Positions 54,528 to 63,521 of a stretch of DNA of 64,000 nt are shown here, piece by piece. The stretch is from CAVZXS01 sp963779325 (GTDB taxonomy: Bacteria > Bacteroidota > Bacteroidia > Chitinophagales > Chitinophagaceae), in NCBI GenBank assembly GCA_963779325.1, contig CAVZXS010000022.1, forward strand, positions 171,153-235,152, in the 5' to 3' direction. The notes below the pieces were generated by a model that was not told the DNA's origin, did no database searches, and was given only the letters and a program-made list of their open reading frames with translations. The position numbers and the translations under genes were made by a program. Each line of letters begins with the position of its first letter. Positions within the stretch are counted from its first letter, which is position 1.

Positions 54528-56534
54528 ATGAAAAGAATATTTTTTATAATTACTTTATTAAACTGTTGCAATTTATTTGCACAGCAAAAAGATTATTCGT
54601 TTTCAGCAGTTCCTTTCACTAAGGTTCACCTTACGGATAATTTCTGGCTGCCGCGAATAAAAATCAATCATACGGTTACTATTCCCGCATCATTTGAAAG
54701 ATGTGAAAAAACAGGGAGGGTAAAGAATTTTGAGATGGCTGCAGCCAAAAGCGGTAAGTTCTGTACTATTTTTCCTTTTGATGATACGGATATTTATAAA
54801 ACTATTGAAGGCGCCTCTTTTTCTTTGAGTTTGTTTCCTGATAAAAAGATGGAAGTATATATTGACTCGATGATTGATAAGGTAGCGAAAGCGCAAGAGC
54901 CTGATGGATATTTATATACTGCAAGAACAATTGATCCTTTGCATCCGCATACATGGGCCGGCATTAAACGTTGGGAAAAAGAAAGAGAGATGAGCCATGA
55001 GTTGTACAACTCCGGTCATTTGTACGAAGCTGCCGCCGCTCATTTTGCTGCAACAGGCAAAAAAAATTTATTAAACATCGCTTTAAAAAATGCTGATTTG
55101 GTTTGTTCGGTTTTTGGAAAGGATAAATTACATGTAGCTCCGGGGCATGAAGTAATAGAAATGGGCCTGGTAAAATTATATCGTATTACCGGTAAGAAAG
55201 AGTACTTAGAAACTGCGAAATATTTTATAGAAGAACGCGGCCATTACAGCGGTTACGATGCAAAAAATAATGATCCGTTTAAAAATGGTTCTTATTGGCA
55301 GGATCATATACCGGTAGTTGATCAGAAAGAAGCCATCGGTCATGCTGTGCGGGCGGGGTATTTATATTCGGCTGTAGCGGATGTTGCCGCATTAACAGGC
55401 GATGTACAATTGCTGAACGCCATTGATTCTATCTGGAACAATTTGGTAACAAAGAAAATTTATGTACAGGGCGGGGCGGGAGCTGTTGGCAGCGGCGAAC
55501 GTTACGGCGATAATTATGAATTGCCCAATGCGACGGCTTATAATGAAACCTGTGCGGCTATTGCCAATGTGTACTGGAACCAGCGTATGTTTCAATTACA
55601 CGGCGATGCAAAGTATATTGATGTACTGGAAAAAATTTTATACAATGGTTTAATATCCGGTGTCGGACTCGATGGTAAATCATTTTTTTACACCAATGCC
55701 ATGCAGATAAAAAATAATTTTCTTGACCAGGGCGCCGAAGCGGAACGTTCCGGTTGGTTTGATTGTTCATGTTGCCCTACCAATGTAACAAGATTATTGC
55801 CGTCGGTACCCGGCTATATGTATGCACAAAATGGTAATGCCGTATTTGTGAATTTGTTTATTAACAGCAATTCGTCAGTAACAGTTAACGGAAAATCGGT
55901 AGATATTGAACAACGGAATAATTACCCGTGGCAGGGCGATTTGAAATTTATTGTTTCTCCTAAAAAAGGTTCATTGCCGTTTGTGTTTAAAATTCGTATA
56001 CCCGGTTGGGCATTAAATGAAGCCATCCCGTCCGATCTTTATTCTTACAGCGCAACATCAGAAAGTAAAGTTGTTATAACCGTTAATGGTACTGCTGCTG
56101 AGTATAACATGCAAAACGGTTATGCCGTACTGGACAGAACCTGGAAAAAGAATGATATGGTGCAGGTGAATTTGCCAATGGAAGTACGCAGGGTAAAAGC
56201 AAATAAAAAGTTGAAAGATGATATTGGTAAAGTTGCCTTGCAAAGAGGGCCGTTGATGTATTGTGCGGAATGGCCCGATAACAATGGCAGTGTGTCAACG
56301 ATTGTGCTGCCGGCAATGGCAGCCTTTACAACAAAATATGAACCGGCATTACTTAACGGAGTTGTCATTTTAAAATCTGAAATAAATAAAGTAGAGGTAG
56401 CGGATAATAAAGTAAGTACATCGAAGCAGGCTTTTGCAGCAATACCGTATTATGCCTGGGCCAATAGAGGTAAAGGAGAAATGATGTTGTGGTTTCCGGA
56501 GCAGGTGAAGTCAGTAGATATCATTTCGCAATAG
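54528..56534 (+). CDS. Beta-L-arabinofuranosidase-like GH127
   Basis: 668 residues with signal peptide (MKRIFFIITLLNCCNLFAQ). An (alpha/alpha)6 barrel with GH127 catalytic and zinc segments: Glu and Cys in AYNETCAAIANVYWN and the Cys-rich WFDCSCCPTNVTR, where the catalytic cysteine nucleophile lies. The C-terminal beta-sandwich includes IRIPGWALNEA and ALQRGPLMYCAEW. Known members release beta-L-arabinofuranose from extensin-type glycans. Its presence among alpha-arabinan enzymes suggests the locus handles more than one arabinose linkage. Follows the REP cluster. Confidence 0.92.
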   Translation: MKRIFFIITLLNCCNLFAQQKDYSFSAVPFTKVHLTDNFWLPRIKINHTVTIPASFERCEKTGRVKNFEMAAAKSGKFCTIFPFDDTDIYKTIEGASFSLSLFPDKKMEVYIDSMIDKVAKAQEPDGYLYTARTIDPLHPHTWAGIKRWEKEREMSHELYNSGHLYEAAAAHFAATGKKNLLNIALKNADLVCSVFGKDKLHVAPGHEVIEMGLVKLYRITGKKEYLETAKYFIEERGHYSGYDAKNNDPFKNGSYWQDHIPVVDQKEAIGHAVRAGYLYSAVADVAALTGDVQLLNAIDSIWNNLVTKKIYVQGGAGAVGSGERYGDNYELPNATAYNETCAAIANVYWNQRMFQLHGDAKYIDVLEKILYNGLISGVGLDGKSFFYTNAMQIKNNFLDQGAEAERSGWFDCSCCPTNVTRLLPSVPGYMYAQNGNAVFVNLFINSNSSVTVNGKSVDIEQRNNYPWQGDLKFIVSPKKGSLPFVFKIRIPGWALNEAIPSDLYSYSATSESKVVITVNGTAAEYNMQNGYAVLDRTWKKNDMVQVNLPMEVRRVKANKKLKDDIGKVALQRGPLMYCAEWPDNNGSVSTIVLPAMAAFTTKYEPALLNGVVILKSEINKVEVADNKVSTSKQAFAAIPYYAWANRGKGEMMLWFPEQVKSVDIISQ

Positions 56535-56617
56535 TAATAGTAACAATGTTGCCGTACAATAAAAAAAAATGCAGAGTTGGCATAGGAAAATAAGTTTATA
56601 AATAATAAAAAATAAAG

Positions 56618-58120
56618 ATGAAAGCATTAAAAGATCAGGAAGTATGGTTTGTAACCGGTAGTCAGCATTTGTACGGCGAAGAAACATTAAAGCAGGTGGC
56701 TGAACATTCGCAACAGATTGCAAAGGCATTAAACAGTTCGGAACAAATACCTGTCTCCGTTGTTTTTAAACCTACGGTAAAATCGCCCGAAGAAATTTAT
56801 GCAGTATGCGCCGAAGCCAACGCTTCTTCAAAATGTATCGGTATAATCGCCTGGATGCATACTTTTTCTCCCGCCAAGATGTGGATAGGCGGGTTAAAGA
56901 TTTTACATAAACCTTTATTGCACCTGCACACACAATTTAACCGTGATATTCCCTGGGCTACTATCGATATGGATTTTATGAATCTTAACCAAAGCGCACA
57001 TGGCGACAGGGAATTTGGTTTTATTATGAGCCGTATGCGTTTGAAAAGAAAAGTAGTGGTTGGCCATTGGCAGGATCCGAATGTAATTGAACGTATTAAT
57101 ATATGGACAAGGGCGGCCGCCGGTTGGAATGATTGGCAAGGAGCTAAGTTTGTACGTTTTGGCGATAACATGCGTTATGTTGCTGTTACTGACGGCGATA
57201 AAGTGGAAGCTGAAATGAAATTCGGTTACAGTGTAAATACACATGGCGTTGGCGACCTTGTGAAAGTAATTAATGAAGTAAGTGATGCGGATACTGATAA
57301 ACTTACAAATGAATATTTTGACAGCTACAAGGTAGCGGATAGTTTACAAAAAGAAGGAAAACAATATCAATCGTTGCGTGATGCGGCAAGAATTGAACTG
57401 GGGTTGAAATATTTTTTGGAACAGGGAAATTTCAAAGGCTTTACCGATACGTTTGAAGACCTGCACGGTATGACTCAATTGCCCGGCATTGCCGCGCAGC
57501 GATTGATGGCGCTGGGTTACGGCTTTGCAGGAGAAGGTGATTGGAAAACATCGGCATTGGTACGGGCAATGAAAATAATGGGCATCGGGTTGAAAGGCGG
57601 CAACAGTTTTATGGAAGATTATACCTATCATTTTGATCCTGCCAATCCATTAGTGCTTGGCGCACACATGCTGGAAATTTGCGAGAGTATTGCGGGTGAA
57701 AAACCTTCCTGCGAAATTCATCCGTTGGGTATTGGCGGCAAAGCGGATCCGGTAAGATTGGTATTTAATGCAGCCGCGGGTCCGGCAATTAATGCTTCAG
57801 TTATTGACATGGGTAATCGGTTCAGGTTGTTGGTAAATGAAGTAGTAGCTGTTAATCCTATTCATGGTCTTCCTAAATTGCCGGTAGCAAGAGTATTATG
57901 GAAACCCTATCCTAATATGAATGATGGTTGTGCGGCATGGATACTTGCCGGCGGTGCGCATCATACCTGTTACAGTCAGAATTTAACTTCGGAACACATG
58001 GAAGATTTTGCTGAGATAGCGGGAATTGAATATGTGCGTATCGGAAAAAATACGGATATTTATCAATTCAAGAATGAATTACGGTCGAATGAAGTATACT
58101 ACCAAATCAACAATAAATAA
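56618..58120 (+). CDS. araA: L-arabinose isomerase
   Basis: 500 residues, the standard length. Starts MKALKDQEVWFVTGSQHLYG. The conserved blocks WMHTFSPAKMWIGGL, LHTQFNRDIPW and FMNLNQSAHGDREFGF are present. The metal-binding Glu/His residues fall in FAGEGDWKTSALVR, NSFMEDYTYHFDP and GGAHHTCYSQ. Converts L-arabinose to L-ribulose in the cytoplasm. Start 83 bp after GH127. Confidence 0.98.
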   Translation: MKALKDQEVWFVTGSQHLYGEETLKQVAEHSQQIAKALNSSEQIPVSVVFKPTVKSPEEIYAVCAEANASSKCIGIIAWMHTFSPAKMWIGGLKILHKPLLHLHTQFNRDIPWATIDMDFMNLNQSAHGDREFGFIMSRMRLKRKVVVGHWQDPNVIERINIWTRAAAGWNDWQGAKFVRFGDNMRYVAVTDGDKVEAEMKFGYSVNTHGVGDLVKVINEVSDADTDKLTNEYFDSYKVADSLQKEGKQYQSLRDAARIELGLKYFLEQGNFKGFTDTFEDLHGMTQLPGIAAQRLMALGYGFAGEGDWKTSALVRAMKIMGIGLKGGNSFMEDYTYHFDPANPLVLGAHMLEICESIAGEKPSCEIHPLGIGGKADPVRLVFNAAAGPAINASVIDMGNRFRLLVNEVVAVNPIHGLPKLPVARVLWKPYPNMNDGCAAWILAGGAHHTCYSQNLTSEHMEDFAEIAGIEYVRIGKNTDIYQFKNELRSNEVYYQINNK

Positions 58121-58148
58121 TCTTTATTACTAAAACAGAAACTTGCTT

Positions 58149-59873
58149 ATGAACGGTTTATCAACTTTAGACATTGCGATTTTTATTATTTATTTTATCC
58201 TGGTGGCAGGTTATGGCTACTGGGTTTATCATAAAAAAAAGAAAGCTACTATCACTGCATCACATGACTTTTTTTTAGCAGAAGGTTCATTGACATGGTG
58301 GGCCATCGGTGCGTCGCTGATTGCTTCCAATATTTCTGCAGAACAATTTATAGGCATGAGCGGCAATGGTTATTTTGTAGGTATTGCTGTTGCAGCATAT
58401 GAATGGATAGCCGCTTTGGCGCTTATTATTATTGCAGTATGGTTTATGCCCGTGTATCTTAAAAATAAAATTTATACCATGCCGCAGTTTTTAAAAACGC
58501 GGTATAATGAAACAGTATCGCTGATAATGGCGATTTTCTGGTTGCTGCTTTATGTCTTTGTAAATCTTACTTCCATTTTGTATTTAGGCGCAATCGCTAT
58601 CAGCGGTTTAATTGGACCTGAGTATTTACACCTGGTAATGATTGCACTTGCAGTATTCGCATTAATCATTACGTTGGGCGGTATGAAAGTAATTGGTTAT
58701 ACGGATGTAATACAAGTGGCTGTTTTAATTATCGGCGGTTTTGCAACTATTTATTTTGCATTGACTATTGTTAGCGAAAAATTCGGTTTGGGCAGAGACG
58801 CCGTAGCGGGTTTTAAAACATTAATGTCGCAGGCGCCTGATCATTTTCATATGATATTAAAAAAACCAACCGCGGCTTCATCGCAGGAAGATGTAAATAA
58901 ATATTTAATACTGCCGGGTATTGCCATGTATTTTGCTGGCCAGTGGATTGTAAATTTAAATTATTGGGGATGTAACCAGTACATTACACAAAGAGCACTG
59001 GGCGCCGATTTGCAAACGGCACGTAAAGGAATATTGTTTGCCGGGTTTTTAAAATTACTGATGCCGATTATTGTAATGTTGCCGGGTATTGCAGCATATG
59101 TACTGCATCAAAACGGCGGCCTTTCGAAAGAGATGATGGACAGTAGCGGGGCCGTTAACCAAGACAACGCCTACTCTGCAATTCTCAGCTTCCTTCCGTC
59201 AGGTTTAAAAGGATTGTCTATTGCTGCATTAACGGCGGCGATAGTTGCATCGCTTGCGGGTAAGTTAAACAGCATCTCCACCATATTTACGCTTGATATT
59301 TACCTGAAATATTTTAAAAAGAAAGAAGTGAATGCAAATGCAGAAGCAGCTGAAAAAAATATGGTTTGGATCGGGAAGATTGTTGCATTAGTATGCATTA
59401 CTATTGCCGTTTTATTTGAGTGGAAAGATTTATTGGGAATTAACAGTAAGGGCGGTTTTACATTTATACAGGAATATACCGGCTTTATAAGCCCCGGTGT
59501 GTTTGCTATGTTTATTTTAGGTATGTTTTGGAAACGAACTACGGCTGCTGCGGCTGTTGCCGGTTTAATTACGGGACTGGTCGTTGTTCTTTTCTTTAAA
59601 CTGTTAGCGGTTAATATTTTTGGCCACGAAACTATTTTATATACAGCATTTAAAAATAGCGGGGGCAGTTACGAAATACCTTTCTTAATTAGTATGGGTT
59701 GGTCATTCTTTTTTACTATGCTGATAATGATAGTAATTAGTTTGGCAGGGCCAAAAATAAACCCTAAAGCTTTTGCTTTGGATAAAGCAATGTTTAAATT
59801 AAAGCCATCGATAGTTGCAATGATTGTAACAACATTGCTTATACTGGCAGCTTTGTATATAAAGTTCTGGTAG
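58149..59873 (+). CDS. Sodium:solute symporter (SSS family), arabinose transporter
   Basis: 574 residues from the ATG at 58149; a TTG two codons upstream is unlikely. About 14 membrane segments. SSS motifs: DFFLAEGSLTWWAIGASLIA then SNISAEQFIGMSGNGY, YWGCNQYITQRALGA and SIAALTAAIVASLAGKLNSI. By position after araA it would import L-arabinose, or small arabinosides, with sodium across the inner membrane. A strong terminator follows at 59902. Confidence 0.93.
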   Translation: MNGLSTLDIAIFIIYFILVAGYGYWVYHKKKKATITASHDFFLAEGSLTWWAIGASLIASNISAEQFIGMSGNGYFVGIAVAAYEWIAALALIIIAVWFMPVYLKNKIYTMPQFLKTRYNETVSLIMAIFWLLLYVFVNLTSILYLGAIAISGLIGPEYLHLVMIALAVFALIITLGGMKVIGYTDVIQVAVLIIGGFATIYFALTIVSEKFGLGRDAVAGFKTLMSQAPDHFHMILKKPTAASSQEDVNKYLILPGIAMYFAGQWIVNLNYWGCNQYITQRALGADLQTARKGILFAGFLKLLMPIIVMLPGIAAYVLHQNGGLSKEMMDSSGAVNQDNAYSAILSFLPSGLKGLSIAALTAAIVASLAGKLNSISTIFTLDIYLKYFKKKEVNANAEAAEKNMVWIGKIVALVCITIAVLFEWKDLLGINSKGGFTFIQEYTGFISPGVFAMFILGMFWKRTTAAAAVAGLITGLVVVLFFKLLAVNIFGHETILYTAFKNSGGSYEIPFLISMGWSFFFTMLIMIVISLAGPKINPKAFALDKAMFKLKPSIVAMIVTTLLILAALYIKFW

Positions 59874-59901
59874 TAACAACCGGTAAGCCATCTAAAAAAT
59901 T

Positions 59902-59947
59902 AACGCCCCCGCAAACGATTACCCGAAATTTGCGGGGGCGTTTTCTA
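59902..59947 (+). terminator. Strong intrinsic terminator at end of arabinose locus
   Basis: A perfect 14-bp stem (59902-59915 with 59929-59942), arms AACGCCCCCGCAAA/TTTGCGGGGGCGTT, with a 13-nt loop and trailing T run. It lies between the convergent symporter and HAD genes. Confidence 0.92.
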
Positions 59948-59962
59948 TTTCTGTTGTTTTAT

Positions 59963-60628
59963 TTAAACTATATGCGCTTGCAGCAGCGAGTTCAAGCTGA
60001 TGTCATAATAGCTTTCAATAAAAGCAATAATATTATCATAAGCTGTAAACTCTTCTTTCTTGTGTATATTTAAAATTACTACTGTTCGCATGCCTGCATT
60101 TTTTGCCGCTTCTACACCTTTCGGTGCATCTTCAAAAACGATGCATTCATTCGGTTTTACTCCTAATGCTTCGGCACATTTTAAAAAAGTTTCGGGATGC
60201 GGTTTGCTGTGTGTTACATTGTCCGCACTGATTAAAGAGGAAAAATAATTCCTGATGTCAAGCCCGTCTATTACAAAATCAATATTGAACATAATTGCAG
60301 CGGAACCAATAGCCATTTTTATTCCGGTTTTATGAGCTTTTTCCAGGAAAATATTAAGCCCTTCAATAAGCTGCAGGTAAGGCCTAAACTCTTTTTGATA
60401 TGTTTTTTCCTTTTCATAACTCATTTCATCCTTTTCTTTATCTGCAAAGCGGCCCGGTAAAACTCTTTCTATTACTTCATGATTTTTACCGTAACACTCC
60501 TCTTTCATTCTTTGCAGCGAGATGTTGGCGCCCAAGCTATTAAAGATTTTGTGCCAGGCATTAATATGGTACTCCATATCATTTATCATAGTGCCGTTCA
60601 AATCGAATAGAAATGCTTTTATTGCCAT
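59963..60628 (-). CDS. HAD family hydrolase (beta-phosphoglucomutase-like)
   Basis: 221 residues from the ATG at 60628; a TTG 33 bp upstream is unlikely. HAD motifs: I FLFDLNGTM, II MAIGSAA, III with Lys in HSKPHPETFLKCAEALGV, IV ECIVFEDAPKGVEAAKNAGM. Helical C1 cap between I and II. Motif I is DxN rather than DxD: the nucleophile Asp is present but the usual acid/base Asp is Asn, which is uncommon in phosphatases of this group. It is convergent with the symporter. Likely a sugar-phosphate phosphatase or mutase; substrate unknown. Confidence 0.88.
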   Translation of the reverse strand: MAIKAFLFDLNGTMINDMEYHINAWHKIFNSLGANISLQRMKEECYGKNHEVIERVLPGRFADKEKDEMSYEKEKTYQKEFRPYLQLIEGLNIFLEKAHKTGIKMAIGSAAIMFNIDFVIDGLDIRNYFSSLISADNVTHSKPHPETFLKCAEALGVKPNECIVFEDAPKGVEAAKNAGMRTVVILNIHKKEEFTAYDNIIAFIESYYDISLNSLLQAHIV

Positions 60629-61372
60629 GTATTTACGGTAAAGAGTTTGAAAGAGCGACAAATGTAGTACAACTTATTCGCCCTCGAAATGGAATGCCCG
60701 GTTATCTTTTTTATAATGATGGAACCGGGCTAAAGAAAAGTACTATTAATCCTTTTTGGATAACAGGCATGAAGCTTTTTTAAATAAGGAATAAAGCGGA
60801 TTGAAAATTGAAATATACGGTTGATCTTATACCAATTTGATTTATTATGTAGTCCAAAATAATTGGTGTAATACCGAGAGCCTGAGTGGGTTACTGATTA
60901 GACTATTTACCACGGCGATTCGGTATTAAATACTATCAATACAACGGATGAAAATATGACGGAGTCTTACCATACTTTCTTTTGAAGGCTTAGCTGAAAG
61001 CAGGTAAATCCGGGAAATTACATTACGAAGCAATTTTAGTGACTGCGAGTTCTTTATTATATAATAATGACCGTGCCGGCTCCGGTTTTTTTTTTAATAA
61101 ATATTGATAAGGCGAAATAGAAAATGCTGTTTAAAAGAACGAAAAAATGAAACTCAGGCATATTGCCATTTCGGTTTAATACCTGCCGGATATTTTCCCG
61201 ATAATATTGATAAAAAAAATACTAAATTGTATTACCAATTATCTTGACCTGCCAACCATTAACCTTTTGGTTCTTTAACCGGGTTAATAATTCCTGCGTT
61301 ACTAAGTAACAACCTATTAAAACTATTTTTTTTAATCCCCTCTTATTCTTTCATCACCTAAAAACTTTATCA
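60629..61372. other. 744-bp region without a supported gene
   Basis: No frame of useful length on either strand. A 10/11 inverted repeat, TTATACCAATT (60827-60837) with AATTGGTGTAA (60861-60871), could form a hairpin. Near 61070-61092 a short CCG-rich hairpin is followed by ten T and may be a terminator. The stretch 60880-61000 has fragmentary coding-like phases with stops in each and could be a decayed gene, which I cannot identify. Confidence 0.6.
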
Positions 61373-61927
61373 ATGAAAAAGAATCTATTAACCGGCGTAT
61401 TACTAATGCCTGCATTAATGTTGCTGCTGTCTACATCCTGCAAAAAAGAAGTCAGACATGAAACTACAGAAGAAAATTTATTATCTGCCTCTCCAAATGT
61501 TTCGAAATCATCCGCGGCGCAAGAATCGGATCTGTTGAAACCTGTTCGCAGTGCTACTTCGAGATTTCATTCCACTACCCAAGCTATTATGGCCGGGTAC
61601 GTACCTGACGATCATTGCGTTTCCGTACCGGGGGTTGGTGGAATGGGTTACCACTGGGTGAATCCTCCCCTGGTTGATGCAGCCTTTGATCCGCTAAAAC
61701 CGGAAGTGGTACTTTATGCAACCGGCCCGGGCGGCAATTTGCGGCTTGTGGCGGTGGAATATATTGTTATAAATGTCGGGCAGGCAAGGCCCATGTTTGG
61801 CGATCATCCATTCGACATTGGTGGCACACCTGTTCCCGTACCACACTGGAGTCTGCATGTTTGGTTATATGAACACAATGCATCCGGCATATTCACCCCG
61901 TTCAATCCCAACATTAGTTGTCCATAG
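61373..61927 (+). CDS. Unrecognised lipoprotein
   Basis: 184 residues. Lipobox LLLSTSCKKE at about residue 23. A low-complexity Ser/Glu stretch follows, then a compact domain from about 75: IMAGYVPDDHCVSVPGVGGM, GYHWVNPPLVD, FDPLKPEVVLYATGPGG, VAVEYIVINVG, ending PHWSLHVWLYEHNASGIFTP, FNPNISCP. Cys at about 84 and the penultimate residue could form a disulfide, and several His/Trp could bind metal. I recognise the pattern GMGYHWVNP...HWSLHVW as recurring in secreted bacterial proteins but know no function. Stands alone, with its own terminator at 62041. Confidence 0.8.
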   Translation: MKKNLLTGVLLMPALMLLLSTSCKKEVRHETTEENLLSASPNVSKSSAAQESDLLKPVRSATSRFHSTTQAIMAGYVPDDHCVSVPGVGGMGYHWVNPPLVDAAFDPLKPEVVLYATGPGGNLRLVAVEYIVINVGQARPMFGDHPFDIGGTPVPVPHWSLHVWLYEHNASGIFTPFNPNISCP

Positions 61928-62040
61928 AGGAGTAAAATAGTCTATTGTTTATTTTAAAAACAATTAACAACTTCTGATAGGGAATTCGATTTAAAAAAAT
62001 CTTTGCCCGGGGACACCGATAAATTTGGAGCAGGTCAATT

Positions 62041-62070
62041 AAAAACCGGCAATTGCACGCCGGTTTTTCT
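62041..62070 (+). terminator. Intrinsic terminator after lipoprotein gene
   Basis: A 10-bp stem AAAAACCGGC/GCCGGTTTTT (62041-62050 with 62059-62068) with an 8-nt loop and T-rich end, about 115 bp after the lipoprotein stop. The rest of the gap to 62240 shows no other feature. Confidence 0.75.
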
Positions 62071-62239
62071 TTTATATGTTGAATGCTGTTTGCATTAGCT
62101 CCCCCTGTTCCTGCACATGCACCTTTTTGTAGCCGGTCGCAGTTGAAGAGGACGCATGAAGGCTGACAGGATAAATCCGGTTTGCTGCATGTCTAATAAG
62201 CAAGTATCTTTTTTCGGAAATGCAAAAAATAGCTATACA

Positions 62240-63331
62240 ATGAAACAAATAAAATTTTTACTCGCGGCTTTGTTTGTAATTGTGCAATCTTCGGCACAGC
62301 AAACAATTAGCTCAAACATTTATTTTAAAACTGTAAAGATTACAGACAGCATTTTCCAGTTTGAACCGGCTAACCAGCTAACTGATTTTGTAGACGGGAA
62401 CTGCACTGCCATCATCGGCAAGACAGGAGTGTTTTTAGCCGATGCCATGCAAAAACCTTATTATGCGGATGAAGCCATTAAGGAACTGAAAAAAATAACC
62501 CGGTTGCCGGTAAAATATATTTTTATCACGCATTGGCACGGCGATCATAATATGGCATTGGATATTTGGAAAAAGAAATTCCCGGGCATAGTGGTAATGG
62601 CACATACAGCAACTAAAAGAGGCATGCAGTCCAATATTGAGGAGATGGCAGAAATAAAGAAAGGGTATCCCGATTTTATTAAACCATCGGAACAGGCCTT
62701 AAAAGACAGGTTGAATTTTGACAGCAGTAAAATGACTGATTACGATTTCAAACGACTGACTAATACGTTAGTCGAATTAAAAAAAATTGTTAGCTATAGA
62801 GACCGTTACAATTTTGTATCGCCTGATATTACATTTACCGATAGCCTTGTTTTTAATTTTGAAGGCAAGCAATTGGAAATGTTTCATTTGCAGGAAGCGC
62901 ATACAAAAGGCGATGCGATGCTTTGGATTCCTTCGAAACGAATTTTAGTTTCCGGCGATATCATCGTCAACCCGATTCCATATGCTTTCAGCGCCAATCA
63001 CCCCGGGCTTATCACTATGCTGGAGCATATAAAGAAAATGAACCCCGCATTAATTATACCGGGGCATGGCCCTGTGGAAAAGGATTTTATTTATATAAAT
63101 CAACTGATTGATTTGCTGAAAGATTTTGAAACCGCATTTTCTGAAGCTGTCAGCAAGTATGAAAAACCAAAGTTCCCCGATTTGCAAAAAGATATTTTAC
63201 TGGAAAAGCACCGGTTGTTGTTTGCCGGCGATGACGAAGTAAAGAACTGGACATTTACCAACTTTTTTATGAAGCCCGCTATTTACAGTCATTTACTTAA
63301 ATGGAGAGAGAAGAATAAAATAAAACCCTGA
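62240..63331 (+). CDS. Secreted metallo-beta-lactamase-fold hydrolase
   Basis: 363 residues from the ATG at 62240, preferred over an ATG at 62156 because it begins a proper signal peptide (IKFLLAALFVIVQSSAQ). Zinc motif FITHWHGDHN (HxHxDH), further ligands in HLQEAHTKGDAMLWIP and IIPGHGPV. The layout resembles QuaC/SoxH-like and class B3-type hydrolases, with a helical insert at about 140-190 (RLNFDSSKMTDYDF...). The substrate is unknown; it is not evidence for antibiotic resistance. Transcribed alone. Confidence 0.9.
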   Translation: MKQIKFLLAALFVIVQSSAQQTISSNIYFKTVKITDSIFQFEPANQLTDFVDGNCTAIIGKTGVFLADAMQKPYYADEAIKELKKITRLPVKYIFITHWHGDHNMALDIWKKKFPGIVVMAHTATKRGMQSNIEEMAEIKKGYPDFIKPSEQALKDRLNFDSSKMTDYDFKRLTNTLVELKKIVSYRDRYNFVSPDITFTDSLVFNFEGKQLEMFHLQEAHTKGDAMLWIPSKRILVSGDIIVNPIPYAFSANHPGLITMLEHIKKMNPALIIPGHGPVEKDFIYINQLIDLLKDFETAFSEAVSKYEKPKFPDLQKDILLEKHRLLFAGDDEVKNWTFTNFFMKPAIYSHLLKWREKNKIKP

Positions 63332-63458
63332 CGAAGGTTCAAAAGCCTCCATTGTTTTCATGATAAAGAAATTTGAGAGCGGCAAGATATGAATCAGTCA
63401 TATAATATTATCACTCGTTTTTTTAGTTAGTATAATAAATCCAATTCCGATCACGACA

Positions 63459-63492
63459 AATAGAATGCCTCCGATCCGGGAGGCTTTCTATT
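63459..63492. terminator. Hairpin terminator between convergent genes
   Basis: Arms AATAGAATGCCTCC (63459-63472) and GGGAGGCTTTCTATT (63478-63492) pair with one interruption, loop GATCC. It can serve the MBL gene on the plus strand and the partial gene on the minus strand. Confidence 0.75.
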
Positions 63493-63521
63493 GTTATTTT
63501 ATATTTTTAAATAATAATCAA

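Noticed and set aside
62240..63331. Antibiotic-resistance metallo-beta-lactamase
   Set aside because: The HxHxDH fold is shared by many hydrolases. The large helical insert and lack of resistance context do not support a beta-lactamase.
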